A stretch of 64,000 nucleotides of DNA from Actinoallomurus spadix. Its GTDB lineage: Bacteria; Actinomycetota; Actinomycetes; Streptosporangiales; Streptosporangiaceae. Below, piece by piece: positions 47,126-58,776 of this stretch; position 1 is the first letter of the stretch; the number at the start of each line of letters is the position of its first letter. Where the stretch lies: positions 170,604 through 234,603 of the forward strand of contig NZ_JAMXMX010000013.1 of the NCBI RefSeq assembly GCF_024055725.1, read 5' to 3'. The notes under the pieces were generated by a model, which worked only from the letters and a program-made list of their open reading frames with translations, had not been told where the DNA came from and ran no database searches. The position numbers were made by a program, and so were the translations under genes.

Positions 47126-47623
47126 GTGACACCCGATCCAGCGGTCATCACCGACCGCTCCCCATATCCCCCCGAACCGGCATCCGCTTCCGTCTCGCTC
47201 CACGTCCGGCGTGACGCCGTACGCGACGCCCGGCGCTTCGCCGCCGGCGCGGTGGCCGGGCACCCGTACGACTCTTACGAGATCGCGCTGGTGGCCTCGG
47301 AGCTGGCGACCAACGCCGTACGCGCCGCCGAGACCATGCACCCCACCTGGCCCGACGACATCCGCCCGATCGGCATCACGCTGACCGTCACCGACCGGTA
47401 CGCGCACCTGGCCGTCAGCGACCCCGACCCCGAACCCCTGCCCGCCCAGCAGCACGGCGGCCTGCTCGCCGAACGCGGACGCGGCCTGACCATCGTCGAC
47501 CAGCACGCCGCCGCCCGATGGGTCACCTACACCGACCGCCACAAGACCGTCCATGCCCTCATCACCGCACCCGGCGTCATCCTCACCGCCACAGAACTCG
47601 CCGAAATCCAGGAGGCATCGTGA
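47126..47623 (+). CDS. RsbW-like ATP-binding anti-sigma-type protein
   Basis: The protein has 165 residues from GTG 47126. It is a GHKL ATPase of the RsbW/SpoIIAB type: VASELATNAVRAAE is the N box, HLAVSDPDPEPLP holds the G1 Asp, and GLLAERGRGLTIVDQHA the G2 loop. Such stand-alone proteins are typical partners of XRE-DUF5753/DUF397 loci. Its target (a sigma factor or an anti-sigma antagonist) is not nearby. Confidence 0.85.
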   Translation: MTPDPAVITDRSPYPPEPASASVSLHVRRDAVRDARRFAAGAVAGHPYDSYEIALVASELATNAVRAAETMHPTWPDDIRPIGITLTVTDRYAHLAVSDPDPEPLPAQQHGGLLAERGRGLTIVDQHAAARWVTYTDRHKTVHALITAPGVILTATELAEIQEAS

Positions 47624-47904
47624 TCCGGCGACTACTCGCCTCCCTCGGCATCCTCATCGCCAGGCCCGGCCGGTCCCCGTGGCCGCCTCCGCCGCACCGG
47701 CCCGAGCCACCCGATCCCTCCCCGGCCCAGTTCGCCGAAGTCCAGGCCCTGTGCTCCCAGTGGCTGGTGATGTGGTGCTGGTACCGCCGCGCATACGCCG
47801 CCATCGCCAAATTCGGCCCCGCGCCGACGATCATCTACGCCCGCGACCCACGCCATTTAGTCTTCCAATGCCGCGCGGCCGAACTGGCGGCGCCGATCCC
47901 CTGA
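47620..47904 (+). CDS. 94-aa hypothetical protein
   Basis: The protein has 94 residues from GTG 47620, overlapping the previous stop, with GGAGG upstream. It has a short hydrophobic N-terminus (LLASLGILIARPG), a Pro-rich linker, and a Trp/Tyr-rich helical part (WLVMWCWYRRAYAAIAKFG). No family was recognised. Translational coupling suggests it works with the anti-sigma-type ATPase. Confidence 0.7.
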   Translation: MIRRLLASLGILIARPGRSPWPPPPHRPEPPDPSPAQFAEVQALCSQWLVMWCWYRRAYAAIAKFGPAPTIIYARDPRHLVFQCRAAELAAPIP

Positions 47905-47921
47905 GCGTGCACGCAGTCGCG

Positions 47922-47958
47922 CTGGCGATCGCTGCGGCTAGAGCGCAGCGATCGCCAG
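47922..47958. terminator. perfect 15-bp stem-loop terminator
   Basis: CTGGCGATCGCTGCG (47922-47936) and CGCAGCGATCGCCAG (47944-47958) form a perfect 15-bp stem with a 7-base loop, 17 bases after the stop of the 94-aa gene. No T-run follows. Confidence 0.7.
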
Positions 47959-47992
47959 GAGAACCGAGTCAGAAGCGTGTTTCGGAGCCGTG

Positions 47993-48060
47993 CGTGACTT
48001 CGCCGCCGGGGTGGTCACCTTGCCGTCGATGGTGACGGATCGATGACCGGTTTGCCGGGA
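47993..48060 (+). repeat. 68-bp intergenic repeat, right copy
   Basis: Inverted partner of 45732-45799, about 80 percent identical over 68 bases without gaps. It lies just outside the terminator of the regulator island, so the island is bounded by an inverted repeat pair about 2.3 kb apart. Confidence 0.65.
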
Positions 48061-48111
48061 CGTGTCACGTCACGATCGACGTCACAGTGGCTGCTCGACC
48101 CGTTCGCTCCG

Positions 48112-48788
48112 TCAGGCGCGGGCTCCGGGGAGCCTGGCGATCAGGGCGTAGCGCTCGTCGGTGACGGGGCCGCCCCACAGGTCCGGGTCGTCGCTGAGCG
48201 GCTCGATCCGCAGGTCTGTGGCGAGGGGGCGCACGGCGGAGTCGGCGGCCAGGTCATGGGCGCCGACTCCGCCGTGCCACGGCAGGCGTTCCGCCCCGCT
48301 CACGGAGGGCCTCCCGATGCCCCGACTCACGCCACCGGCCCTCGACCAGGACCACCCGGCCGCCGGGCCGCAGTCGCTGCACCCACTCGCGCAGCGCGGC
48401 CTCGGGATCGGGGAGGGTCCACATCAGGTGGCGCGACAGCACGACCTCGAAGACTTCGTCGCCGGTCGGCGGCGAGGTCGCGTCACCCACGAGGAACCGG
48501 CACGGCAGGCCGGGCGGCCGCCAGCTTGGCGCGGGCTTGGGAGACCATTCCCGGCGCCAGGTCCACACCGGTCACGCGATGCCCCGCCTGCGCCAGGAGC
48601 AGAGAGAGCGAGCCGGTTCCGCAGCCGACGTCGAGGACGTCGACGGCGCCGGGCGGCATCCAGGTGTGGAGCGACCGCGCCCAGGCCGCGCGAGTCCGTT
48701 CAGCCCGCAGTCCGTGATCCGGCTCGTCGTCGAAGGTCAGTGCGGCGGCGTCCCAGTAGCCGGCGATGGCGGCGGTGTCGTCGCTCAT
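48112..48788 (-). pseudogene. class I SAM methyltransferase with two frameshifts
   Basis: The protein can only be read by joining three frames. The first part (from ATG 48788) has AAIAGYWDAAALTFD and VLDVGCGTGSLSLLL (SAM-binding motif I). The second (to about 48310) has LPCRFLVGDATSPP and RLRPGGRVVLVEGRW. The third has ERLPWHGGVGAHDLAA and PDLWGGPVTDERYAL. Each junction is explained by one extra base, in a CCC run near 48515 and a GGGG run near 48320. Joined, it would be a normal UbiE-like enzyme of about 225 residues. It is either a recent pseudogene or a victim of homopolymer sequencing errors. Confidence 0.75.
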
Positions 48789-48916
48789 GACCGGCATCCT
48801 CGCAGTGGAGTCCGACAGGCGCGGCTCGGCGGCTCGGCGCCGAGGTTCTTGGTGCCGGGAGCGACGACGATCCTCGGCGCTGACGGCGGCTCAGGGACGC
48901 GCGGGGAGACGGGGCG

Positions 48917-51771
48917 TCAGTCCACCATGCGTTCGTACGGTTCGTCGTCGTCCTCGTCATCGCCGGCGAAGTCCTCCCAGTCCATGTTGGCGAGGCCGAG
49001 GTTCGTGCTGATCTCGATGGCCGCGTTGGGCAGCAGGCGGAACTGCGTGACGAATCCCTCCTCGTCCTCCTCGAAGGGCTCACCGTCCCATTCGGTCGAA
49101 ACGGCCAGCAGTGGATGATCCGGGCCGCGCATCGTGGTGCTGTCGGTGATGAAGATCGCCGTTGGCCGGCTCGAACCGGGCATGGCCGTGCGAACGTCTT
49201 TCAGCACCCGCTCGATGGAGGCATCGGCGTACCTGGGGTCGCTGACGAGGTAGGGAGTCACCGGCTCGTCGTCCACCCAGGGCATACGCAGTTGCTCGAC
49301 CACCCGGTTCCAGGCGTCATCGTCGGTGAAGTCGGTGCGGATCACCAGCGGGTACATCTCGTCGTGCCCTTCGATCGCCGGGAACGATTCGGCCGGCTCG
49401 GCCGCAGGCGCCGCGGAGGGTGACGGGGCCGGTACCAGGACCCCGCCGAGCAGCGGGCCGCCGAGCTCGGCGGCGCTGGGAACCAGCCCGGACACGCGGA
49501 ACACCAGCTCGTGGCGGTGCAGGTCGTGCGCGAGGTCGTCCAGTGCGGCGGCGACGTCCGGCACCTTCGTCCCCTTGCGGCGGCGCGGCTCGTCCCGCAC
49601 CTCGGCCACGAGGCCGCCGTCCTGATGAAGGCTGAAGGTCCCGCCGTAGGCGTCCCCGCCGGACGGCTGGTGGAGGGCCACCACCGAGGTCGAGGGTGCC
49701 AGCGCCGCCACCGGCAGGGTGGGGTCGTCACTGACCAGGAGAACGTCCGGACCCACGGCGATCGCCGCCACCACCGTCCCCTCGCCCGGGTGTGCGGTGT
49801 CCCGGTGCCGCTGGAGCCGGTGCCACGTGGTCCGCGTCACCGAGCCCGGCGCGACACCGGTGCGCTCGAGTACGTCCTGCGGGGTGCTCTCCCTCACCAC
49901 CGCGACGCAGTAGCCGCGGCCCTGGCCCACCAGCGCGCCGAACCAAGCGGCCAGGTCGTCGTTGTGCGGTATCGCCGGCTCGCGCACCGAGGCCACCCGG
50001 CTCCAGGAGCCGGCGGAGGACCAGACGACGGCTCCCGTGTCGTCACGGAGCTCCGCCGCGCCGCGCACGACCACGAGCTCGGCGCCCGGCCCGGCGATCT
50101 CCTCCACCATGGCGCCGTCCGGGGTCCGCAGGCGCAGGAAGCCGTCCTCGTCGAGCACCAGGACGGTCTCCCGCTCGGGGAACCGGTCCCAGTGCGAGGT
50201 CCGTCCCCGCAGGATGACGAACGCCACGGAACCGCCGTGGGACAGCACGGTCGACCCGTCTTCGCTGGTCAGCGACTGTCCGTACAGGCTCTCGCCCCGG
50301 CGCATCCTCGACCCCCGGGCCACCGTGCGGTGACCGGTCCCCGCGGCCGCCGGCACCTGGGGGATTCCCGAGCTCCACACGACGGCGCCGTTCGCGTCGG
50401 TCAGGGCCAGCTCACCGCTGTCCCGCATCTCCAGGCGCCGCACGCCCAGCCACGCCGTGCCGGTGCTCCACACCCGGTCGCCGTGGTGGTCCCAGGCCAC
50501 GAGATCCCCGTCGGGGCCCAGGCATACCCGGTCCGATCGCGGCGAGACGCCGGCCCACACCCGCTCCCGTGTGACGTTGTCCCGTACGGCCAGGGACGGC
50601 TCGTAGATCGAGTGCAGCACGGTGAACCGCCCTGACGGCGAGGTCAGGGACTCCATCGACAGCGTGCCGCCGAGCGGCAGCCATGATCCTCCCGGTTGCC
50701 ATCCCTCCCACTCGGCCGGGCGGTCGCCGTGGGCTCGGGGCGTGGGCGGAATCTCGGGCACCGGCCTCGCGTGCGAAGGCGCCGGCGTGTCGGCGAGCGG
50801 TGCTTCCGGCGTCCGGCCAGGTGACGCCTGCGCGACGCGTACGCCCCGGTAGGCGACGGGGGCGTGGCCTTCCCGCTGGCGGTAGCCGACGAATCCGGCA
50901 GCGGCGTCGGCCAGGAACCGGACCGCCTGAAGCTGCAGGTGCGGGGAGCCGTTGCTGCCGGTGATGTCGAGGCGATAGTGGGCATAGGAGCCGGGCTCGG
51001 CGATCCGGTACGTCCTGGCCTGGTGCCGCCGGCTGAACGACTCACCCGAGCGGATGTCGAGCGTTCGCCATACGGTTCCGTCCGCGGAGCCGCGCAGGGT
51101 CCAAGTGGCCGGGTCGCGGTCGGGCGCGTCATCGGCGGAGGTGAGGACGTACCGATCCACCGCGATCGGCCGGGAGAGCTGGAAACCCAGGGACGCGCGG
51201 TCGTGCGGTGCGAACCACTTGGCGGCCGACGCGTCCGTCAGGTTCGCGGCCACCTCGCCCGCGTCGCGATGTTCGGCACTGGCCCACACGACGCTCACCA
51301 GGTCGGTGACGTCGGCGTTGCCGGAGGGACTCACCGAACGCAGCGTGACCGAACAGGCGAGACCCGATCGCTCGCGCCAGGCCGCCCACCGTACGGGCGC
51401 GTCACCGCCGTCATCGATCAGCAGCCGTAGCGGTCCCGCCGGCCGCCGGCCGTCCGGTTCCTCGACCTCCGTTTCGAACTCGAGCCATCGATCACCGGAG
51501 GCTTCCTCCGGGTACTCTCGCCGGTCATCGCGTTCGCCCTGCACCTCCACCACGTCACCGCGGTGGTGCGGCAGTGGCCATAGCAGCTCGCCATGTCCGG
51601 GGAGAAGGCCACTGCGGACTGCGAGCCGTCCTCCGTGCCCCAGTGCAGGTGCGCCGGCACCACACTCTCACCGCGGCTCAGGTGCACGAGCAGCGGTGAC
51701 GCCGGCAGCCACTCCGCGGAGTCCCCCGCGCGCCGCCACATGCGAAACGCGAACACCGAACCTTCGACCAT
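48917..51771 (-). pseudogene. discoidin/B-lectin/DUF6924 multidomain protein with one frameshift
   Basis: The C-terminal 878 residues are open from 51553. The true N-terminus lies in another frame, starting at ATG 51771 (MVEGSVFAFRMWRRAG) and joining near 51600, where one missing C in a CCCC run restores SAVAFSP to GHGELLWPLPHHRG. The joined protein of about 950 residues has an F5/8-type (discoidin-like) domain (ASAAKWFAPHDRASLGFQL, TWTLRGSADGTVWRTLDI), B-lectin-like repeats (LVAWDHHGDRVWSTG, LALTDANGAVVWSSG), a middle domain, and a C-terminal DUF6924-like domain (VIRTDFTDDDAWNRVVEQL). No signal peptide is seen. Carbohydrate binding is suggested; the function is unknown. Confidence 0.68.
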
Positions 51772-51905
51772 TGTGCGATCGCGCCTTCCGTCCACTCGGC
51801 AGCCGTATGCCCCTGCATGGGCATACGGCTGCCGGTGGCCGATTGTTCACGGCCGCGTGGCGGGGGCCCGGTGATCGCGTCCGCACGCGATGTGGATCGG
51901 CGAGG

Positions 51906-52334
51906 TCAGGAGTCGGGGAAGAGCCAGAGGTCCTGGGCGGCGGTGGCGCGGACGAACGCGGCGAGCGCCTCGATGCCGCTCAGGGGAACGGTCGTGGCGT
52001 CGTCGAGCGGCACCTCGTCCGTGCCGGCGGCGCGGGCGTCGGTGAGCCAGTGGTCGAGGCGGTCGGCGAGGTCCCGGACCTGCGCCGGGTCGAGCAGCTC
52101 GTACAGGTTGAACCCGAGCGTGCGGTTGACCCACTCCCGGTAGACCTGGCCGCGGAACCCGGTGGAGTCGCCGTCGGAGGGCCAGAACAGGCCTTCGGGG
52201 AAGTCCCGTGGGACGTCCTCGAACGGGTCGAGGTCCGCGGGCCCCTCCCACTCCCAGGTCACGGGCGTCCGCAGCGTGTCGTGGCCCTTCACCGCCGGGT
52301 CTCCCGGGCGGACCGCATAGACATCGAGTCCCAT
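51906..52334 (-). CDS. 142-aa hypothetical protein
   Basis: The protein has 142 residues, soluble and acidic. Recognisable only as an uncharacterised actinobacterial type: MGLDVYAVRPGDPAVKG, a central FRGQVYREWVNRTLGFNLYE, and a C-terminal helix. There is no membrane segment or catalytic motif that I can identify. It stands alone between the lectin-like gene and the DUF2786 gene. Confidence 0.65.
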   Translation of the reverse strand: MGLDVYAVRPGDPAVKGHDTLRTPVTWEWEGPADLDPFEDVPRDFPEGLFWPSDGDSTGFRGQVYREWVNRTLGFNLYELLDPAQVRDLADRLDHWLTDARAAGTDEVPLDDATTVPLSGIEALAAFVRATAAQDLWLFPDS

Positions 52335-52383
52335 GCCCCTGATCGTCGCACAATGTGACCAGGTGTGCCGAAAAATGACACGG

Positions 52384-53529
52384 TCAGCGGACCGGCCGGC
52401 GGGTACCCAGGTCGGCGCGGTCGGCGGCGGCCCGGCCGGACAGCCAGCCGCCCCGGTCGCTGACGCTCATCCGGCGGCCGGTGAGCCGGGGGAACATCGC
52501 GGTCATCGCGTCCTCGACGGCCCGGTCGCGGGCGGCGAGGACCGGGAGGAGGTCCGTGCCGGGCGTCTCCGCCGCGGCCCGGTGCTCGGCCGCGGCGGCG
52601 GCCTCGGTGAGACGCTCGCCGACCCGGACGGCGTAGGACGCCAGGAACGCCCGGCGGAACGCGCGCGTACGGGCACGGTCGCCCTCCTCGTGGACGAGCG
52701 CGGACGTCGCCTGGACCAGCAGGGACGTGAAGAGCAGTTCGACGGCGTCCAGGTCGGCGGGGAAGCCGACCACGGTGCAGAAGCCGAGCGACCTGCTCCA
52801 GGCGGCACGGCACCGGTTCGCGTCGGCGACGGCGCCCAGCAGCAGGGCCTTCGGCGACTCGTAGGGACGGTCGATCGGCAGGCGGCGGCCGACGGGGCCG
52901 TCACCGGTCCGTCCGGTCCGCGCGGTGAGGAGCGCGGAGTCGAGGCTGTGGCGGGCCATCAGCTCCTGGGCCCGGGTGGTCAGGGCCTCCGCCTCCTCGG
53001 GGAACTCGGTCGACTCGGCCTTGGCCAGGAGCGCCTGGACCTTGTCGAGGACGCGCCGGTCGGCGTGGACACCGGGCTCGGAGGGATGGGCGCCGGGCAC
53101 CGAGGACCGGGTGCCGGGCTCGGAGGGGCGGGCGTGGCCGGGCGGCGGGCAGAGGATCTCCAGGCGGGGCAGCGCGCGCAGCAGGGCGGTCAGGCGCAGG
53201 GCGCAGCCGGCGGCCGCGGCCTGGTCGGTGCCGTGGCGGGCCGCCCACTCGGCCAGGTACGTGTCGTCGCGCCGCCACCACACGGTGGCCCCGAGCGCCG
53301 TCAGCCGGCCGCGCCACCATTCGTCCACGGTGCCCGCCGCGTACGCGCGCATCTCGGCGGCGATCGCGTCGGTCATCATCCGGCCGGCCCGGTTCCCGTG
53401 CGTACGGGCCGCGTGGCGTACGAGGTCGGCCGGCTGCCAGCCCAGCCGCCACGCCGCCGTGACGCCGGCGATCAGGGCGCCCGGCAGCGCGCGGTCCGCT
53501 CCGGGGGCCTCCCGGGGCGGGCGGCTCAC
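52384..53529 (-). CDS. DUF2786-domain protein
   Basis: The protein has 381 residues. DKVQALLAKAESTEFPEEAE followed by LTTRAQELMARHSLD near residue 160 is the DUF2786 signature; a helical, Ala/Arg-rich domain flanks it on either side. The function of DUF2786 proteins is unknown. Its ATG overlaps the bacterioferritin stop, so it is translated from the bfr transcript. Confidence 0.82.
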   Translation of the reverse strand: MSRPPREAPGADRALPGALIAGVTAAWRLGWQPADLVRHAARTHGNRAGRMMTDAIAAEMRAYAAGTVDEWWRGRLTALGATVWWRRDDTYLAEWAARHGTDQAAAAGCALRLTALLRALPRLEILCPPPGHARPSEPGTRSSVPGAHPSEPGVHADRRVLDKVQALLAKAESTEFPEEAEALTTRAQELMARHSLDSALLTARTGRTGDGPVGRRLPIDRPYESPKALLLGAVADANRCRAAWSRSLGFCTVVGFPADLDAVELLFTSLLVQATSALVHEEGDRARTRAFRRAFLASYAVRVGERLTEAAAAAEHRAAAETPGTDLLPVLAARDRAVEDAMTAMFPRLTGRRMSVSDRGGWLSGRAAADRADLGTRRPVR

Positions 53530-54005
53530 TCGCCCGGAGGCTCGGCGTAACGCTGGAGGTAGAGCGGCTCGCCGAGCTTCTCCAGGAGCTCCAGCTCCGT
53601 CTCCAGGTAGTCGATGTGCTCCTCCTCGTCCGCGAGGATCTCCTCGAAGATCCGGGCGGACGTGACGTCACCGCGCGAGCGCATCAGCTCGATGCCGGGA
53701 CGCAGGCGGTCGACCGCCTCGATCTCGACGGCGAGGTCCGCGCGGAGCTGCTCGGGAACGCTCTGGCCGATGCGCAGCGGGTTCAGGCGCTGGTAGTTCG
53801 GCAGGCCCTCGAGGAAGAGGATGCGGTCGGTCAGGCGTTCGGCGTGCCGCATCTCGTCGAACGACTCGGCGCGGGTGTGGCTCGCGAGCTTCGTGAAGCC
53901 CCAGTTCTCCTGCATCTTGGCGTGCAGGAAGTACTGGTTGATCGCGGTCAGCTCGGCGGTGAGCTGCTCGTTCAGCAGCGCGATGATCTCCCTGTCACCT
54001 TCCAT
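53526..54005 (-). CDS. bfr: bacterioferritin
   Basis: The protein has 159 residues, normal for Bfr. Ferroxidase-centre residues are present in ELTAINQYFLHAKM, FDEMRHAERL (Glu, and the Met that ligates heme at the dimer interface), AVEIEAVDRL and ILADEEEHIDYLE. It forms a 24-mer iron store. It lies just downstream of its ferredoxin partner gene bfd, 51 bases away on the same strand. Confidence 0.95.
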   Translation of the reverse strand: MEGDREIIALLNEQLTAELTAINQYFLHAKMQENWGFTKLASHTRAESFDEMRHAERLTDRILFLEGLPNYQRLNPLRIGQSVPEQLRADLAVEIEAVDRLRPGIELMRSRGDVTSARIFEEILADEEEHIDYLETELELLEKLGEPLYLQRYAEPPGE

Positions 54006-54056
54006 ACCTCACCATCGTGGCACGGGAGGGCGCCGGTGGAGCCGACCGACCCGCGG

Positions 54057-54257
54057 TCAGGCCGCGGTGGTCATCGCGTCGTCGGGCTCGGCGGGGGTGA
54101 AGTGCTGCTCGATCAGGGCGCGGATCCGGTTCACGCACGAGCCGCAGCCGGGGCGCATGCCGCAGGCCGCGCGGACCTCCTTGGCCGAGCAGGCCCCTGC
54201 CGCCACATGATCGCGCACGTCCTCGTCGGTGACGGCGTGGCAGACACATGCGTACAT
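54057..54257 (-). CDS. bfd: bacterioferritin-associated ferredoxin
   Basis: The protein has 66 residues from ATG 54257; an ATG at 54284 lies inside the iron box and is less likely. Cys4, Cys6, Cys38 and Cys41 (CVC and CGSC) are the [2Fe-2S] ligands of BFD-like proteins. It reduces the iron core of bacterioferritin to release iron. Placement before bfr and behind an IdeR/DtxR-type box fits induction under iron starvation. Confidence 0.9.
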   Translation of the reverse strand: MYACVCHAVTDEDVRDHVAAGACSAKEVRAACGMRPGCGSCVNRIRALIEQHFTPAEPDDAMTTAA

Positions 54258-54283
54258 TGAGGGGAGCCTCTCGGTCAGATCCA

Positions 54284-54302
54284 TTAGGTAAGGCTCTCCT
54301 AA
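54284..54302. promoter_or_regulatory. IdeR/DtxR/DmdR iron box upstream of bfd
   Basis: TTAGGTAAGGCTCTCCTAA matches the 19-bp consensus TTAGGTTAGGCTAACCTAA at 16 positions. It lies 27-45 bases upstream of the bfd start. Iron-loaded IdeR/DmdR bound here would repress bfd when iron is plentiful. Confidence 0.8.
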
Positions 54303-54416
54303 GGTAACGCAGGGTGTGTGACCAGGCAATACGGGGTGGCGACACTCGGCCCGTTCGGCTACGAACCGGCATGAACATCCGCGTGTGAGGCGATCACGGT
54401 TGGGAAGCTCACCCAT

Positions 54417-56502
<2,086 letters not shown>

Positions 56503-56510
<8 letters not shown>

Positions 56511-58776
56511 GCGGCCGACCGGAACGTACCGGCTGCAACTGCGCAGGGGCTTCGGGTTCGCCGAGGCCGGGGAACTGGCCGGTTACCTCGCGGCGCTCGG
56601 CGTCTCGCACGTGTACCTGTCGCCGATCCTGCAGGCCACCCCGGGCTCCGCGCACGGCTACGACGTCGTCGACCACGCGCGGATCTCCGACGACCTCGGC
56701 GGCGAGGAGGGCTTCCGGGCGATGGCGGCCCGGATGCGCGAGCACGGCCTGTCGATCATCGTGGACGTCGTGCCGAACCACATGGCGATCCCCGCGCCGG
56801 AGAGCCTGAACCGGCAGTTCTGGGACGTCATGCGCCGGGGAGCGGACTCCCCGTACGCCCGATGGTTCGACATCGACTGGTCGCAGGGCGTCGTCGTGGT
56901 GCCGGTCCTCGGCTCGCCCGACGACGAGCCGCGCCCGGACGGCGACGTGCTGCGCTACCACGACCACGTCTTCCCGCGCGAGGGCCGCTACCGCCCGGCG
57001 TACTGGCGCGAACCCGCCCTGAACTACCGCCGCTTCTTCGACATCTCCTCCCTGATCGGGCTGCGCGTCGAGGACCCGGAGGTCTTCGACGCAACGCACG
57101 CGGTGCTCCTGCGGCTGGTCGATCAGGGCCTCATCGACGGTCTGCGGATCGACCACCCCGACGGGCTCGCCGACCCGCGCGGGTACCTGCGGCGGCTGGA
57201 ACGGCCACGCGGCTGGGTGGTCGTCGAGAAGATCCTTACCGGCGACGAGCCGCTGCCCGGCGACTGGCCCTGCGCGGGCACCACCGGGTACGACGCGCTG
57301 GGCATGGTCGGCGGGCTGTTCGTCGACCCGGCGGGGGAGAAGCCGCTGACCGAGGCGTACAGCGCGCTGACCGGCGGCCCCGCCGACTTCACCGAGGTCG
57401 AGCGGGTGGCCCGGCGGTTCGCCGCCGAGCGGATCCTCGTCCCGGAGGTGCGCCGCCTGACCGCGCTGCTGACGCGGATCCTGCCGGAGGAGGACCCCGG
57501 CGCACTGCGGGAGGTCCTGGTCGAGCTGCTGGTCGCGATGCCGGTCTACCGGGCCTACCTGGTGCCCGGCGAGGAGCCGCCGGCCCAGGCCCTGGAGATC
57601 GTCGCCCAGGCCGCCGCCGAGGCCCGCGCCGTCCTCCCGGACGGCGACCTGCTCGACAAGGTCGTCCCGCTCGTCCTGGGCCTGGGCGGCCGCGACGAGA
57701 CGCGCGACGAGTTCGTCGTACGGTTCCAGCAGACGTCCGCGCCGATGACCGCGAAGGGCGTCGAGGACACCGCCTTCTACCGCTGGTCGCGGCTGGCCGC
57801 GCTGAACGAGGTCGGCGGCGACCCGGCGCGGTTCGCCGTCGCGCCGGAGGACTTCCACGCCTACTGCGCGCGGATCGCCGCCGACTGGCCGCGGACCATG
57901 ACCACGCTGTCGACGCACGACACGAAGCGGCAGGAGGACGTACGGGCGCGGCTGGCCGTCCTGTCGGAGCTGCCGGACGAGTGGGTCGCCGCCGTCGGCC
58001 GCTGGCGGTCCCGGGCGCCGGAGAGCCCGCTGGAGCCCGACCTGGACTACCTCATGTGGCAGACGATCGCCGGCGCGTGGCCGCTGCCGCCCGACCGGCT
58101 CCGGGAGTACCTCACCAAGGCGATGCGCGAGGCGAAGACCCGCACGTCCTGGACCGACGGCGACCCGGCGTACGAGGAGGCGGTCCTGGCCCACGCCGAC
58201 GCGGTGCTGTCCGACCCGACGCTGACCGCGGACGTCGAGCGGTTCGTCCAGCGGATCACCCCGTACGCCCGGGTGAACTCGCTCGGCCAGAAGCTGGTGC
58301 AGCTGGCCATGCCGGGCGTGCCGGACGTGTACCAGGGCTGCGAGCTGACCGGCCTGTCCCTCGTCGACCCCGACAACCGGCGCCCGGTCGACTACGCGCA
58401 CCGCCGCGAGCTGCTCGCCGACCTCGACGCCGGGACCACCCCGGCCGACCTCGACGGCGAGAAGCTCCTCGTGACGTCCCGCCTGCTCCGGATGCGCGAG
58501 CAGCACCCGGAGTGGTTCGACGGCCCGTACGATCCGGTGGCCGCCACGGGTTCCGCCGCCGCCCACGCGGTGGCGTTCCGGCGCGGCGGCGTCGTGATCG
58601 TCGCGACCCGGCTGCCCGCCGGGCTCGAACGCCGCGGCGGCTGGGCCGACACCCACCTCGACCTGCCCGGCGGCCCCTGGCACGACGTCCTCACCGACCA
58701 GTCCTACCCCTCCGGCCTGGAGCTCAGCGGGGTCCTCCGGCTGCTCCCGGTCGCCGTCCTGATCGAGGCCGCATGA
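56503..58776 (+). CDS. treY: maltooligosyl trehalose synthase
   Basis: The protein has 757 residues from GTG 56503. TGTYRLQLRRGFGFAEAGEL and LSPILQATPGSAHGYDVVDH at the N-terminus, DVVPNHMAIPAPES, GLRIDHPDGLADPRGYL, WVVVEKILTGDEPLP and MTTLSTHDTKRQEDVRARLA are the family motifs. It converts the reducing-end glucose pair of a maltodextrin to an alpha,alpha-1,1 (trehalose) linkage. Four-base overlap with treZ. Confidence 0.95.
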
